Part shown: positions 1-8,783 of the stretch, piece by piece | Position numbering within the stretch: position 1 is the stretch's first letter | Layout of the letters: the number at the start of each line of letters is the position of its first letter | NCBI GenBank assembly: GCA_023248995.1 | Contig: JAHFDN010000002.1 | Coordinates: forward strand, 109,821 to 173,820 | Reading direction: 5' to 3' | Length of the DNA: 64,000 bases | From: Candidatus Rokuibacteriota bacterium | Lineage (GTDB): Bacteria; Methylomirabilota; Methylomirabilia; Rokubacteriales; CSP1-6 | The notes under the pieces: generated by a model | What the model saw: the letters and a program-made list of their open reading frames with translations, nothing else | Told to the model about the DNA's origin: nothing | Databases searched by the model: none | Translations under genes and position numbers: made by a program

Positions 1-1
1 G

Positions 2-466
2 CACGCCGTGCACGTCATGGTCAGCCGCTCGCGGGACGGGGAGGTGGTGGCTCGATTCTCCAGGCACTTCGGGTTCCGGACCGTCAGGGGCTCGACGACG
101 CGGGGAGGCCCGGTGGCGCTCAGACGACTCGCCCGGCTCCTTCGCCAGGGTCATGAGGTCGCGATGGTCCCCGATGGGCCGCTGGGCCCGCGCGGGGTGG
201 TGCAGCCCGGCGTGATCGCGCTCGCCCGGCTCACCGGCGCTCCGATCGTGCCCCTCGCGTTCAGTGCCCATCCGGCCTGGCGCCTCGGGACATGGGACGA
301 GCTCCTGATCCCCACGCCCTTCGCGCGCGGTGTGGTTGCCTTCGGCTCCCCCTTCTCTGTGCCCGCGGACGCCAATCGCTCCCGGCAGGAAGCGCTGGGG
401 AAAGAGCTCGAGGCGGCGCTGGCCCAGCTGACCTGGCGCGCCGACGGGCTCGTCCGGGAGCGTTGA
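2..466 (+). CDS. Lysophospholipid acyltransferase family protein (DUF374), 5' end outside window
   Basis: The reading frame is open from the first bases, so the start lies upstream of the window; only about 150 C-terminal residues are seen. The segment with HVMVSRSRDGE, the proline/glycine run PDGPLGPRG and the later APIVPLAFS is typical of the DUF374 acyltransferases that sit beside kdtA in LPS clusters. The H-x4-D catalytic motif expected in the N-terminal part is not in view. It ends one base before kdtA, so it is probably co-transcribed with it and may acylate lipid A or a phospholipid. The family call is fairly firm; the substrate is inferred. Confidence 0.75.
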   Translation, partial: HAVHVMVSRSRDGEVVARFSRHFGFRTVRGSTTRGGPVALRRLARLLRQGHEVAMVPDGPLGPRGVVQPGVIALARLTGAPIVPLAFSAHPAWRLGTWDELLIPTPFARGVVAFGSPFSVPADANRSRQEALGKELEAALAQLTWRADGLVRER

Positions 467-467
467 C

Positions 468-1778
468 GTGTACCTCCTCTACACGGCCCTCCTCGGGGTC
501 TTCATGCTCGCCTGCGCGCCCGCGTTCCTCCTGAGACGGTTGTTCGCGGGGCGGGGTGGGATGCACCTCCTCGAGCGGCTCGGCTACCGGCCGGGAGAGC
601 TACCGTCGGAACCCCGCTACTGGATCCACGCGGTCTCGGTCGGTGAGGTCATGGCGGCGATCCCGCTGATCAACGCGCTCCGACGCCGGTGGCCGGATCT
701 GCACGCCGTCGTCACCACCGTGACGCCCACCGGCGCCCGCGTGGTCCGGGATCGGCTGGGCCCGGCGGTGGCCCATCGCTACTTCCCGCTCGATTTCCCC
801 GGCGCGGTGCGCCGGATGCTGGCGTCGGTGCGGCCCGAGTTCTTCGTCGCGCTCGAGACCGAGCTTTGGCCGAACTTTCTCCGGGCCCTTCAGCCCCGCG
901 GCATCGGCTCGATGATCGCCAACGGACGGATCTCGGACCGCTCGTTTCGCCGGTACCGGCTCGTGCGGCCGCTCATGCGGCGGATCCTCGACGGGGTCAC
1001 GGTGTTCGGCATGCAGTCGGCGGAGGATGCGCGACGGATCATCGCGCTCGGGGCGAATCCGGAGCGGGTCATTGTCACGGGCAACCTGAAGAGCGATGCC
1101 CTTGCCGACGAGCCGGGCGGTGACGCCGTGTGGCGGCGGCTCCTGGGGCTGGCCGGTGGCGAGCTCATCTGGATCGCCGGGAGCACCCACCGGGGCGAAG
1201 AGGAGCCGGTCCTGGAGGCCTTCGAGCGCCTCAGGCGGCGGTATCCATCCCTCGTCCTGGTCCTCGCTCCGCGTCATCCCGAACGCGTCGCGGAAGTCGA
1301 GCGCGCGATCCGGGCGCGAGGGCTCGCGTCGGTGCGGCGCACGGCCCTGCCCAGGGATCGGGACGCCAGCGCCGTCATCGTGCTGGACACGGTGGGCGAG
1401 CTGGTAGAGCTCTACCAGCTCGCCGCGGTCGTCTTCCTGGGTGGGAGCCTGGTTCCTGCGGGCGGTCACAACATGCTCGAGCCGGCGCTCAGGCGAAAGC
1501 CGGTCGTGTTCGGTCCCAACAACGGTAACTTCCGCGAGGCGGCCGAGCTGCTGCTGACGGCCGGGGCGGCGCTCGTCGTCCGGGACGGCCGCGAGCTGGC
1601 GCAAACGCTCGACCGGCTCCTGGCCGATTCGGCGCTCCGCGTCCGCATGGGGGAGGCGGCCTTCGACGCCGTGGCCGGGCGCCAGGGGGCCGTGCGGGAG
1701 ACGATGGAGCTGATCGAGCGTTTCCTGTTGCCGCCGCCGCGGCGCGCCGTCTGTCCGGACGGCTCGGGGGCCGCGTGA
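468..1778 (+). CDS. waaA: 3-deoxy-D-manno-octulosonic acid (Kdo) transferase
   Basis: This 436-residue protein should transfer Kdo from CMP-Kdo to the lipid A precursor at the inner membrane. It has an N-terminal membrane segment (about residues 2-22), the ETELWPN motif near residue 130 carrying the conserved glutamates of KdtA, and a C-terminal GT-B domain with GGHNMLEPA. Length is close to the usual 420-430. The start is GTG, one base after the previous stop, and its end overlaps lpxK by 4 bp (GTGA). Whether it adds one or two Kdo residues cannot be told from sequence alone. Confidence 0.95.
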   Translation: MYLLYTALLGVFMLACAPAFLLRRLFAGRGGMHLLERLGYRPGELPSEPRYWIHAVSVGEVMAAIPLINALRRRWPDLHAVVTTVTPTGARVVRDRLGPAVAHRYFPLDFPGAVRRMLASVRPEFFVALETELWPNFLRALQPRGIGSMIANGRISDRSFRRYRLVRPLMRRILDGVTVFGMQSAEDARRIIALGANPERVIVTGNLKSDALADEPGGDAVWRRLLGLAGGELIWIAGSTHRGEEEPVLEAFERLRRRYPSLVLVLAPRHPERVAEVERAIRARGLASVRRTALPRDRDASAVIVLDTVGELVELYQLAAVVFLGGSLVPAGGHNMLEPALRRKPVVFGPNNGNFREAAELLLTAGAALVVRDGRELAQTLDRLLADSALRVRMGEAAFDAVAGRQGAVRETMELIERFLLPPPRRAVCPDGSGAA

Positions 1779-2872
1779 GGTCCGTTTCACGCTCGACGCG
1801 CCTCAGGATGCGCCGGGCGTGGGAGCAGGGGATGCCCCCCGCGTTGGCCATCGGCCTTTCGGCGGCGACGGCGGGCTACCGCGGCCTCTTGCGCGTCAGG
1901 GAGCGGCTCTACCAGTGGGGCGTGCTCCAGAGCCGGCGGCTCCCATGCCCGATCATCTCCATCGGCAACCTCACCCTCGGCGGGACAGGAAAGACCCCGG
2001 CCGTCGAACTCGCGGTCCGGACGCTCACTGCGCTCGGCGTCCAGCCCGGGGTGGTGAGCCGCGGCTACGGGCGTCGCTCGACGGGCGTTCGGGTCGTGGC
2101 TGACCGGCAAGGCCTGAGGGCGGACCCGCACGAGGCCGGGGACGAGCCGTTCCTGCTCGCGCGCCGTCTGCCCGGCGTCCCCGTGGTCGTCGGCGAGAAC
2201 CGGTACGAGGCCGGGCGCCACTGCCTCGAGAGCTTCGGAGTCCAGGCGCTCGTGCTGGACGACGCCTTTCAGCACCGGACCCTCGAGAAGGATCTCGACA
2301 TCGTCCTCATCGCCGGAGAGTCGCCGTGGGGAAACGGCCGCCTCTTCCCGCGAGGGCCGCTCAGGGAACCGCTGAGCGCCCTCGGACGGGCCCATCTCGT
2401 CGTCCTCGTGGGCGGACAAGCGCGCGGCCAGGCGCTCGTGACGGAGGCCGTGAGCGCGCACGGGAGGAACACGCCGATTGTCCTGGCGGATTACCAGCCG
2501 CTAGAATGCTGGCAGGTGCGGGACCCGACGGCCAGGCCTCCGGAGGCCCTCCGGGGGCGGCGCCTCCTGGCACTTGCCGGCATCGCGCATCCGGCCGGTT
2601 TCCGCCGGACCCTGGAGCAGCTCGGCGTGGTCCTCGCGGGGCTCGTCGAGTTTCCGGACCACCACTGGTACGGGGCCGACGATCTGGCGGCGGTCGTCCA
2701 GCAGGCCGCGAACGCCGGCGCCGAAGGGCTCGTCACGACCGAGAAGGATTACGTGCGGCTCGCCGCCGTGGCGCTCCGGACCCTGCCGATCTGGGTTCTG
2801 GCGGTCCGCCTGGAGATCACCGACAGCGAAGCCCGCTGGCGCGAGGCGTTCGAGGGGGTTCTCCGCCGGTGA
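1775..2872 (+). CDS. lpxK: Tetraacyldisaccharide 4'-kinase
   Basis: LpxK phosphorylates the 4' position of the lipid A disaccharide using ATP, at the inner face of the membrane. The P-loop GGTGKTP is at about residues 69-75, followed by the VSRGYGR segment and the DDAFQHR motif expected in the family. It has 365 residues, slightly longer than usual because of a basic N-terminal stretch; an internal ATG at codon 20 (MPPALAIGL) is a possible alternative start. The GTG start overlaps the waaA stop by 4 bp, as expected for a translationally coupled pair. Confidence 0.95.
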   Translation: MRSVSRSTRLRMRRAWEQGMPPALAIGLSAATAGYRGLLRVRERLYQWGVLQSRRLPCPIISIGNLTLGGTGKTPAVELAVRTLTALGVQPGVVSRGYGRRSTGVRVVADRQGLRADPHEAGDEPFLLARRLPGVPVVVGENRYEAGRHCLESFGVQALVLDDAFQHRTLEKDLDIVLIAGESPWGNGRLFPRGPLREPLSALGRAHLVVLVGGQARGQALVTEAVSAHGRNTPIVLADYQPLECWQVRDPTARPPEALRGRRLLALAGIAHPAGFRRTLEQLGVVLAGLVEFPDHHWYGADDLAAVVQQAANAGAEGLVTTEKDYVRLAAVALRTLPIWVLAVRLEITDSEARWREAFEGVLRR

Positions 2873-3885
2873 ATTCGCTGCCGGTCCTCGAGGTCCGCCA
2901 CCTCGTCGTCAGGCTCCCGAACTGGCTCGGCGACACCGTGATGGCGTTGCCGGCGCTGCGCGCGCTTCGTGCCGGCCTGGGGGGACGCGAGATCACCCTG
3001 CTCGGGCCGTGGGCCCCCCTCCTCCTCGATCAGGGCGTGGCCGATCGCGCCGTCGCCTACCCGAGGCCGTGGCGACAGCGCCTGGCCCGGACTCGTGAGA
3101 TCCGCCGGCTTCGCCCCGAGACGGTCCTGCTCTTCCCAAATTCCCTGGAATCGGCGGTGGCCGCCTGGCTCTGGGGCGCGCGCTGGGTCGTCGGCTACGC
3201 CACCGACGGCCGGCGGGGACTCCTCTCGCACGGGCTTCCGCCCCCGGCGCCGCGGCGCCATCAGGTGGACGAGTACCTGGGACTGCTGGCGCCGTTCGGC
3301 CTCGGAGAGGGGGAGGCGACTCCGCGCTGGATCCTGTCGGACGACGCCCACCGGGAGCAGCTCGAAACGCTCCTGCCCTCGGGGGGCGCGGGACCCCGGA
3401 TCGGCATCCACCTCGGTGCCGCGTTCGGGCCGTCGAAGCTCTGGCCGTCCGATCGCGTGGCGGTTCTGTGTCGGGAGCTCCGGGCGCGGGGCGCGAGCCC
3501 CGTCCTCCTGGGGGCGCCGTCCGATGCGGCGCTCGCCGACCTGATCGTCGCCGCGGCGGGTGGCGATGTCCTGTCGCTCGTCGGCAAGGACGCCCCTGAG
3601 CTCCTGCCGCACCTCCTGGCGCGCCTCGACTCGCTCGTCAGCATGGATACCGGTGTGGCGCACCTGGCCGCGGCGGTGGGCGTCCCGGTGGTGACCCTTT
3701 TCGGGCCCACCGATCCCGGCCTGACGGTGCCTCGGGGCGCCGACGTCTTTGCGATCTGGAAGCCGCCGCCGTGCGCGCCGTGCTTCCTCGCCGTCTGCCC
3801 CATCGAACATCCCTGTATGCGCTCCATCGGCGTGGACGAGGTCGTGCAAGCTGTGGAGGCTCGCGTCGGAGCCCGGCGCGGATGA
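2869..3885 (+). CDS. waaF: ADP-heptose:LPS heptosyltransferase II-like (GT9)
   Basis: This GT9 protein (338 aa) should add the second heptose to the LPS inner core. The N-terminus reads LPNWLGDTVMALPAL, the GT9 signature; the middle has GAAFGPSKLWP and the C-terminus DTGVAHLAAAVGVP with LFGPTDP, the ADP-heptose binding region. A cysteine cluster near the C-terminus (CAPC..VC) is typical of WaaF. The frame is open far upstream, but the GTG at 2869, overlapping the lpxK stop by 4 bp, gives the family N-terminus. A second GT9 gene, waaC-like, lies at 12017. Confidence 0.87.
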   Translation: MNSLPVLEVRHLVVRLPNWLGDTVMALPALRALRAGLGGREITLLGPWAPLLLDQGVADRAVAYPRPWRQRLARTREIRRLRPETVLLFPNSLESAVAAWLWGARWVVGYATDGRRGLLSHGLPPPAPRRHQVDEYLGLLAPFGLGEGEATPRWILSDDAHREQLETLLPSGGAGPRIGIHLGAAFGPSKLWPSDRVAVLCRELRARGASPVLLGAPSDAALADLIVAAAGGDVLSLVGKDAPELLPHLLARLDSLVSMDTGVAHLAAAVGVPVVTLFGPTDPGLTVPRGADVFAIWKPPPCAPCFLAVCPIEHPCMRSIGVDEVVQAVEARVGARRG

Positions 3886-4958
3886 GGCTGATCCTTCACA
3901 CGGAGTCCTCCCTCGGGCTGGGGGGCCAGGAGATGCGCATCATGGCCGAGGCGCGCTGGCTCCTCGACCATGGCTGGGGCGTCCTGATCGCCTGCCAGCC
4001 CGAGAGCCGGCTCCTCGGCAAGGCACGGGAGGCGGCCCTGCCCGTCGTCACGGTGACCATGCGGGGGCCGCTCGACGTCCGCGCGGGGGCGACCCTCAGG
4101 CGGCTCATGAAGGATCGCGGGGCGGCTCTGGTCCATACCCACAGCTCGATCGACAGCTGGCTCGCCACGCTCGCCGCCAAGACACTGTCCCTGCCGGTGG
4201 TGAGAGGTCGGCATGTCTCTATCAGGGTCCCGCGCCGTCGCGCGCTCATCTATCGTCTCGCGGACCGCGTCATCACGAGCGGTGAGGCGATCAGGCAGGT
4301 GGTGAGCGCGGCCGGGGTCCGGCCGGAGCGGATCGTGTCCGTCCCCGCGGGGGTGGACACGCGCCGGTTCCATCCCGGCGTGTCGGGGACGGCGGTGCGC
4401 GAAGAGCTGGGTCTCGCCGGGCCGGTGGTCGGGCTCGTCGCGATGCTGCGCGGCTCGAAGGGCCACCGGTTCTTCCTGGAGGCGGCCCGCGAGATTCTGC
4501 GGGCGCTCCCCGGCGTGCGCTTTCTGATCGTGGGAGACGGCATCGGCTTCGAGGACGTCAGGCGGCGCGTGCGGGAGATGGGCCTCGAGCAGGCGGTGAT
4601 CATGACCGGCTTCCGGAGCGACATCCCCGAGGTGATGGCGGCCCTCGACGTCCTCGTGCTCCCGTCCATCAAGTCCGAGGCGACCTCCCAGGTGATCCCC
4701 CAGGCGCTCGCGGTGGGCACGCCGGTGGTGGCCACCGCGACCGGGGGGATCCCCGAGATCGTCCGCGACGGCGAGACTGGCCGCCTGGTCCCGCCCGCGG
4801 ATTCCCGCGCCCTGGCCGAGGCGATCATCTCGCTCCTCCAGGACCCCGCTCGGGGGCGCCGGATGGCCGAGGCCGGGCAGGCGCTGGTGCGCACCGGCTA
4901 CACGATGGAGCAGATGATGGCGCGCACGACGGCTGTCTACGCGGAGCTCTTCGGGTGA
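3882..4958 (+). CDS. GT4 glycosyltransferase, LPS core cluster
   Basis: This GT-B fold protein has 358 residues. The N-terminal domain begins with LILHTESSLGLGGQE (the glycine-rich acceptor loop) and the C-terminal domain carries PAGVDTRRFHPG and the GIPEIVRDGETG donor-binding loop of GT4. The usual E-x7-E motif reads E-x7-Q (within KSEATSQVIPQ), so the second glutamate is replaced. ATG overlaps the waaF stop. It is the first of three consecutive similar genes, probably tandem duplicates that add successive core sugars. Donor and acceptor are unknown. Confidence 0.85.
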   Translation: MRLILHTESSLGLGGQEMRIMAEARWLLDHGWGVLIACQPESRLLGKAREAALPVVTVTMRGPLDVRAGATLRRLMKDRGAALVHTHSSIDSWLATLAAKTLSLPVVRGRHVSIRVPRRRALIYRLADRVITSGEAIRQVVSAAGVRPERIVSVPAGVDTRRFHPGVSGTAVREELGLAGPVVGLVAMLRGSKGHRFFLEAAREILRALPGVRFLIVGDGIGFEDVRRRVREMGLEQAVIMTGFRSDIPEVMAALDVLVLPSIKSEATSQVIPQALAVGTPVVATATGGIPEIVRDGETGRLVPPADSRALAEAIISLLQDPARGRRMAEAGQALVRTGYTMEQMMARTTAVYAELFG

Positions 4959-6070
4959 TGAGGCCGCTCACGATCCTCCACCTGGCCGCCAACCGCTGGT
5001 GGACGGGGAGCGCGGATCCGATCATCCGCCTCGCCAAGGGCCTCGAGGCGCGAGGCCACCGCGTGTTGCTCGGGGTCATGCCGGGCGACCGCTTCGAGGC
5101 CAAGGCGCGGGAGGCGGGAATCCCGCCGATCTCCGGGCTCTCCCTGTCGGTCCGCCCGAGCCCCCTGGCGCTCCTCGGCGACGTCGCGCGGCTCCGTCGT
5201 CTGGTGCGGGACGAGCGCGTGGACCTGATCCACGTCCACCACTCCCACGACCACTGGCTCGCGACCCTGGCGCGCGGGCGGGCGCCCCTCGTCCGCACCT
5301 TTCACAGTAGGCGCGCCGTGAGGCGCGGGTGGCCGTCGTCCGCGCTCTACCGGAGGCTCCACGGGGCGATCGCGGTGAGCCGCGAGATCGGGGAGCGCTG
5401 CCGGGAGGCGGGGATTCCGTCGGAGCGACTCTGGACGATCAGCGGGGCGGTGGACCTCCAGCGCTTCACCCCTGAGGCCGATGGCGCCGCGGTCCGCCGC
5501 GAGTTCCAGCTGGGAGCGGCCCCCGTGGTGGGGTCGGTGGCGCGCCTGGCGCCCAACCGAGGCCATGAGCTCCTGATCCGTGGATTCGCCCGGCTCCTGG
5601 CGCGGCTCCCCAAGGCGCGCCTGCTCCTCGTCGGCAAGGGCGAGACGCTACCCAGGCTCGAGGCCCTGGTGACGGATCTCGGGCTCCGGGAGCACATCGT
5701 CTTCACCGGGTACCGCGATCGCGATCTCCCCCAGGTGCTCGGCGCGATGGATTGCTTTGCGCTCATGGGTGCGGGATCCGACGAGTCCTGCCGCGCGGCG
5801 CTCGAAGCGATGGCCGCCGGCAGGCCGGTGGTCGCCCGCCGCGTGGGTGCGCTGCCGGAGACGATCGTGGACGGGGAGACCGGGATTCTTCTGGCCGATG
5901 ATGATCCCGAGACGGTCGCCCGGGCGCTCGTCGAGCTCCTCGGCGACCCGGAGCGCGCGCGTCGCATGGGCAAAGAAGGTCGCCGGCACGCGGAGGCCGA
6001 ATTCAACCCCGAGCGTCACGTCCGCCAGGTGGAGGAGGTGTACCTGGCTCTCCTAGGGCGACCTGCATGA
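4955..6070 (+). CDS. GT4 glycosyltransferase, LPS core cluster
   Basis: This 371-residue GT4 protein is similar to its neighbours on both sides. The N-terminal half has ILHLAANRWWTGSAD and HVHHSHDHWLATLA; the C-terminal Rossmann domain has LLLVGKGE and ALPETIVDGETG. In the E-x7-E position it has D-x7-E (DESCRAALE). The start is GTG at 4955 overlapping the previous stop, or the adjacent ATG at 4958; both are in frame. It presumably elongates the LPS core from a nucleotide sugar. The sugar is not determinable here. Confidence 0.85.
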   Translation: MMRPLTILHLAANRWWTGSADPIIRLAKGLEARGHRVLLGVMPGDRFEAKAREAGIPPISGLSLSVRPSPLALLGDVARLRRLVRDERVDLIHVHHSHDHWLATLARGRAPLVRTFHSRRAVRRGWPSSALYRRLHGAIAVSREIGERCREAGIPSERLWTISGAVDLQRFTPEADGAAVRREFQLGAAPVVGSVARLAPNRGHELLIRGFARLLARLPKARLLLVGKGETLPRLEALVTDLGLREHIVFTGYRDRDLPQVLGAMDCFALMGAGSDESCRAALEAMAAGRPVVARRVGALPETIVDGETGILLADDDPETVARALVELLGDPERARRMGKEGRRHAEAEFNPERHVRQVEEVYLALLGRPA

Positions 6071-7200
6071 GCGGGCTCCGGGTGCTTCACCTGATGAGCT
6101 GTGGCGGGTGGAGCTCCGACGCCTACTGGGCCGCCCGCGTGGCCGTCGAGCTGGAGCGGGCCGGCCACGAGCCGACCCTCTGCTGCCGCGCGGGGACCCA
6201 GGCGCGCGTCATCGAGCGGGCGCGGGAGCTCGGGGCGAGCCGTATCGAAACTCTCGCCCTCCGGAGCGGCTTCCGGCCGCGCGACGACCTGTCCGACGTG
6301 AGGCGACTCCGGCAGTGGCTGCCGCGCTTCGACGTGCTCCACGTCCACCGCGGCAAGGAACACTGGCTCGCGGCCCTGGCTAACCGGCTGTCCGAGACGC
6401 CGCGCCCTCTGGTCCGTACCCGGCACATCGTCCAGGCGGTCCGGCCGCACGCCCTCAACCGCTGGCTCTACTGGAAGGCGACCGACCACGTGGTGACCGT
6501 GACGGAGGCCATCAGGCGCCAGTACCTCGCGTCAGGGCTGGTGCCCGCGGAGAGAGTGGTCGCCCTCCCGGGAGGCGTGGACGCCGAGCGATTTCATCCT
6601 GGCGTCAACGGCGGTGCGTTCCGCCGCTCGCTCAGGATTCCCGGCGACGCGCTGCTGGTCGGGCTCGTGGGCGGGCTTCGCGTGATGAAAGGCCACGGGG
6701 TCGTCCTCGAGGCGGCCCGCCTCCTGGCGCAGGATGGCACCCGACCCCACTTCCTCTTCATCGGCAAGGGGCGGCACGAGGAGAGCATCCGGCAGATGAT
6801 CCGGGGCGCCGCGCTCGAAGGACAGGTGACCCTCCTGGGCTTCGTCCCGGACCTCGCGGCCGCTCTGTCGGCGCTGGACATCGCGCTCTACGTTCCGCTC
6901 GAGTCGGACGGCATGAGCCGGGTCTTGTTCGAATGCCTGGCCATGGGACGCCCGCTCGTGGCAAGCCGCGTCGGCGTCGTCCCGGAGATCCTCCTGGACG
7001 GTCAGGAGGCGCTCGTGGTCCCGGCGGGCGAGCCCGGGCTCGTGGCTCAAGCCATCCGGCGCCTGGCGGGCGATGCCGCGCTCAGGACCTCTCTCGGCCT
7101 CGCCGGGCGCCGCCTCGTCGTGGATCGCTTCTCCGGCGCCCGCGTGGCCGCGCGTCTGGCGGAGCTGTACACGGGCCTGGGGGCCCGGGACGCGGCGTGA
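6067..7200 (+). CDS. GT4 glycosyltransferase, LPS core cluster
   Basis: This is the third member of the tandem GT4 set, 377 residues. LHLMSCGGWSSDAYW forms the acceptor loop, HVHRGKEHWLAALA aligns with the HVHHSHDHWLATLA segment of the preceding protein, and the C-terminal domain has PGGVDAERFHPG, FIGKGRHEE and VGVVPEILLDG. The E-x7-E position reads D-x7-E (DGMSRVLFE). ATG overlaps the previous stop by 4 bp. Probable role: adding a sugar to the LPS core or an exported glycan; specificity unknown. Confidence 0.85.
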   Translation: MSGLRVLHLMSCGGWSSDAYWAARVAVELERAGHEPTLCCRAGTQARVIERARELGASRIETLALRSGFRPRDDLSDVRRLRQWLPRFDVLHVHRGKEHWLAALANRLSETPRPLVRTRHIVQAVRPHALNRWLYWKATDHVVTVTEAIRRQYLASGLVPAERVVALPGGVDAERFHPGVNGGAFRRSLRIPGDALLVGLVGGLRVMKGHGVVLEAARLLAQDGTRPHFLFIGKGRHEESIRQMIRGAALEGQVTLLGFVPDLAAALSALDIALYVPLESDGMSRVLFECLAMGRPLVASRVGVVPEILLDGQEALVVPAGEPGLVAQAIRRLAGDAALRTSLGLAGRRLVVDRFSGARVAARLAELYTGLGARDAA

Positions 7201-8339
7201 AGATCTCGGTGCTCTGCTTCGACTGCTCGGACAACGCCGCGGGGCGGGCTGATCTCCTGGCGCGGCTCTTGCGCGCCGAGCACGACGTCGAGGTGGTAGG
7301 GCCCTGCTTCGACGGGGAGGTCTGGGCGCCCGTCGGCGACGGGCCGGTGAAGTACCGGACGCTCCGCGGGTCGCGATACCCGAGATTCCTCCGAAGGCTT
7401 CCCGCGCTGGTCAGGCTGGCCGACGGCGACGTCCTCTACGCCTCCAAGGCGCGGGCGACAAGTTACGGCCTGGGATTGCTCGCGCGCCTGACCCGGCGGC
7501 GCCCGCTCCTGCTGGACATTGACGACTGGGAGGTCGGGTTCTTCCATCGGTCGGGGCTCTGGGGGCGGATCGGGCGCTCGTTCAACATCGGGAACCCCAA
7601 CGGGCTTCCGTGGACGTGGCTCATGGAGCGACTCGCCGGCGGGGCCCAGGCGATCACGGTGGCCTCGAGGTTCCTCGAACAGCGCTTCGGCGGCACGCTG
7701 ATCACTCACGTCCGCGATACGGACGAATGGAGCCCCGAGCGGCACAGCCCGGGGCCCGGGCGGTCGCGTTTGGGCCTCCGGGACGAACGGGTCGTCATGT
7801 TTCTCGGCACGCCGCGCGAGCACAAGGGAATTGACGACCTCGCCCTAGCCGTCCGCCTCCTGGGACGACCCGACGTGGTGCTCGCCGTGGTGGGGTGCAA
7901 CCTCGAGAGTCCCATCGGCCGCCGCCTCTCGGGGCTCGGGCGGAGCGTGAGGCTGGTTCCTCCGATTCCCTTCGGCGAGGTGCCGCTCTATCTCGCCGCG
8001 GCCGACGTGGTGGCGATCCCGCAGCGCTCGGGGCCCGACACCGCCGGCCAGATGCCGGCCAAGGTCTTCGACGCCATGGCCTTGGCCCGCCCCATCGTGG
8101 CGACGCGGGTCTCGATGATCCCGGAGGCCCTGGAAGGCTCTGGGCTCGTGGTCGAGCCCGGGGACCCGGCCGGGCTCGCCCGGGGCCTGGCCCGCCTCCT
8201 CGACGACCCCGCCCTAGCCGCGGCCCTCGGGCGGAAAGCGCGTGAGCGCTGCGTGGCGCGCTACAGTTACGCCGCCGCCCGCCCCATCCTGTTCCGCCTG
8301 ATCGAAGAAGTCACCGCGCGAGCTCGAGCCAGCCGTTAA
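7197..8339 (+). CDS. GT4-like glycosyltransferase
   Basis: This is a GT-B glycosyltransferase of 380 residues, less similar to the preceding three. The N-terminus is KISVLCFDCSDNAAGRA, the middle has LLLDIDDWE, and the C-terminal domain has MFLGTPREHKG, GPDTAGQMPAKVFDAMA and SMIPEALEGSG. The canonical E-x7-E pair is not preserved at this place. The frame is open upstream, but GTG at 7197 overlaps the previous stop (GTGA) and gives a normal N-terminus. Gene context supports an LPS core or surface polysaccharide role. Confidence 0.8.
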   Translation: MKISVLCFDCSDNAAGRADLLARLLRAEHDVEVVGPCFDGEVWAPVGDGPVKYRTLRGSRYPRFLRRLPALVRLADGDVLYASKARATSYGLGLLARLTRRRPLLLDIDDWEVGFFHRSGLWGRIGRSFNIGNPNGLPWTWLMERLAGGAQAITVASRFLEQRFGGTLITHVRDTDEWSPERHSPGPGRSRLGLRDERVVMFLGTPREHKGIDDLALAVRLLGRPDVVLAVVGCNLESPIGRRLSGLGRSVRLVPPIPFGEVPLYLAAADVVAIPQRSGPDTAGQMPAKVFDAMALARPIVATRVSMIPEALEGSGLVVEPGDPAGLARGLARLLDDPALAAALGRKARERCVARYSYAAARPILFRLIEEVTARARASR

Positions 8340-8368
8340 CGAAGGCGGAGAAGAGAGGAGACACGATC

Positions 8369-8764
8369 GTGGAGCTCGAATTCTTGATAGTCCCCGGCGC
8401 CCCGCCCCTTCCCCCCACGGCCGCATACAGTCACGCCGTGCGCGCGGGCGACTTCCTGTTCGTCACGGGACAACTCGGCGCCGATCCCCAAACCGGCGCC
8501 ATCGTGCCCGGGGGGACGGTCGCCGAGACCCACCAGGCGATGCGGAATCTCCAGGCCGTGCTTCGGGGAGCGGGGACGAGCCTCGACGGGGCGGTCATGG
8601 CGCGCATCTACCTCGTCAACTTCGCCGACTACCCGGCGATGAACGCCGCCTACGCGAGCTACTTCAAGCCTAGCCGCCTGCCGGCCCGGACGACGGTAGG
8701 GGTCACCGCGCTCGCGATGGGTGCGCTCGTCGAGATCGATCTGATCGTCCGCCTCAGGCGGTGA
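8369..8764 (+). CDS. ridA: RidA/YjgF/YER057c/UK114 family protein
   Basis: RidA proteins are trimeric deaminases that hydrolyse reactive enamine/imine intermediates made by PLP enzymes. The 131 residues cover the whole domain: YSHAVRAGDFLFVTGQLG, the QAMRNLQAVLRGAG helix, and VARIYLV-like and PARTTVGVTALAMGALVEIDLI segments, including the conserved arginine in PARTTV and the final glutamate. GTG start with a good AGAGGAG ribosome site 8-14 bases upstream. It sits between two glycosyltransferases, so its link with LPS is probably only positional. Confidence 0.88.
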   Translation: MELEFLIVPGAPPLPPTAAYSHAVRAGDFLFVTGQLGADPQTGAIVPGGTVAETHQAMRNLQAVLRGAGTSLDGAVMARIYLVNFADYPAMNAAYASYFKPSRLPARTTVGVTALAMGALVEIDLIVRLRR

Positions 8765-8783
8765 TGCTGGAGGTCCCCGGATC

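Noticed and set aside
2326..2868. Upstream extension of waaF within lpxK
   Set aside because: The frame is open but the heptosyltransferase N-terminus begins at GTG 2869, which overlaps the lpxK stop as in the rest of the operon.
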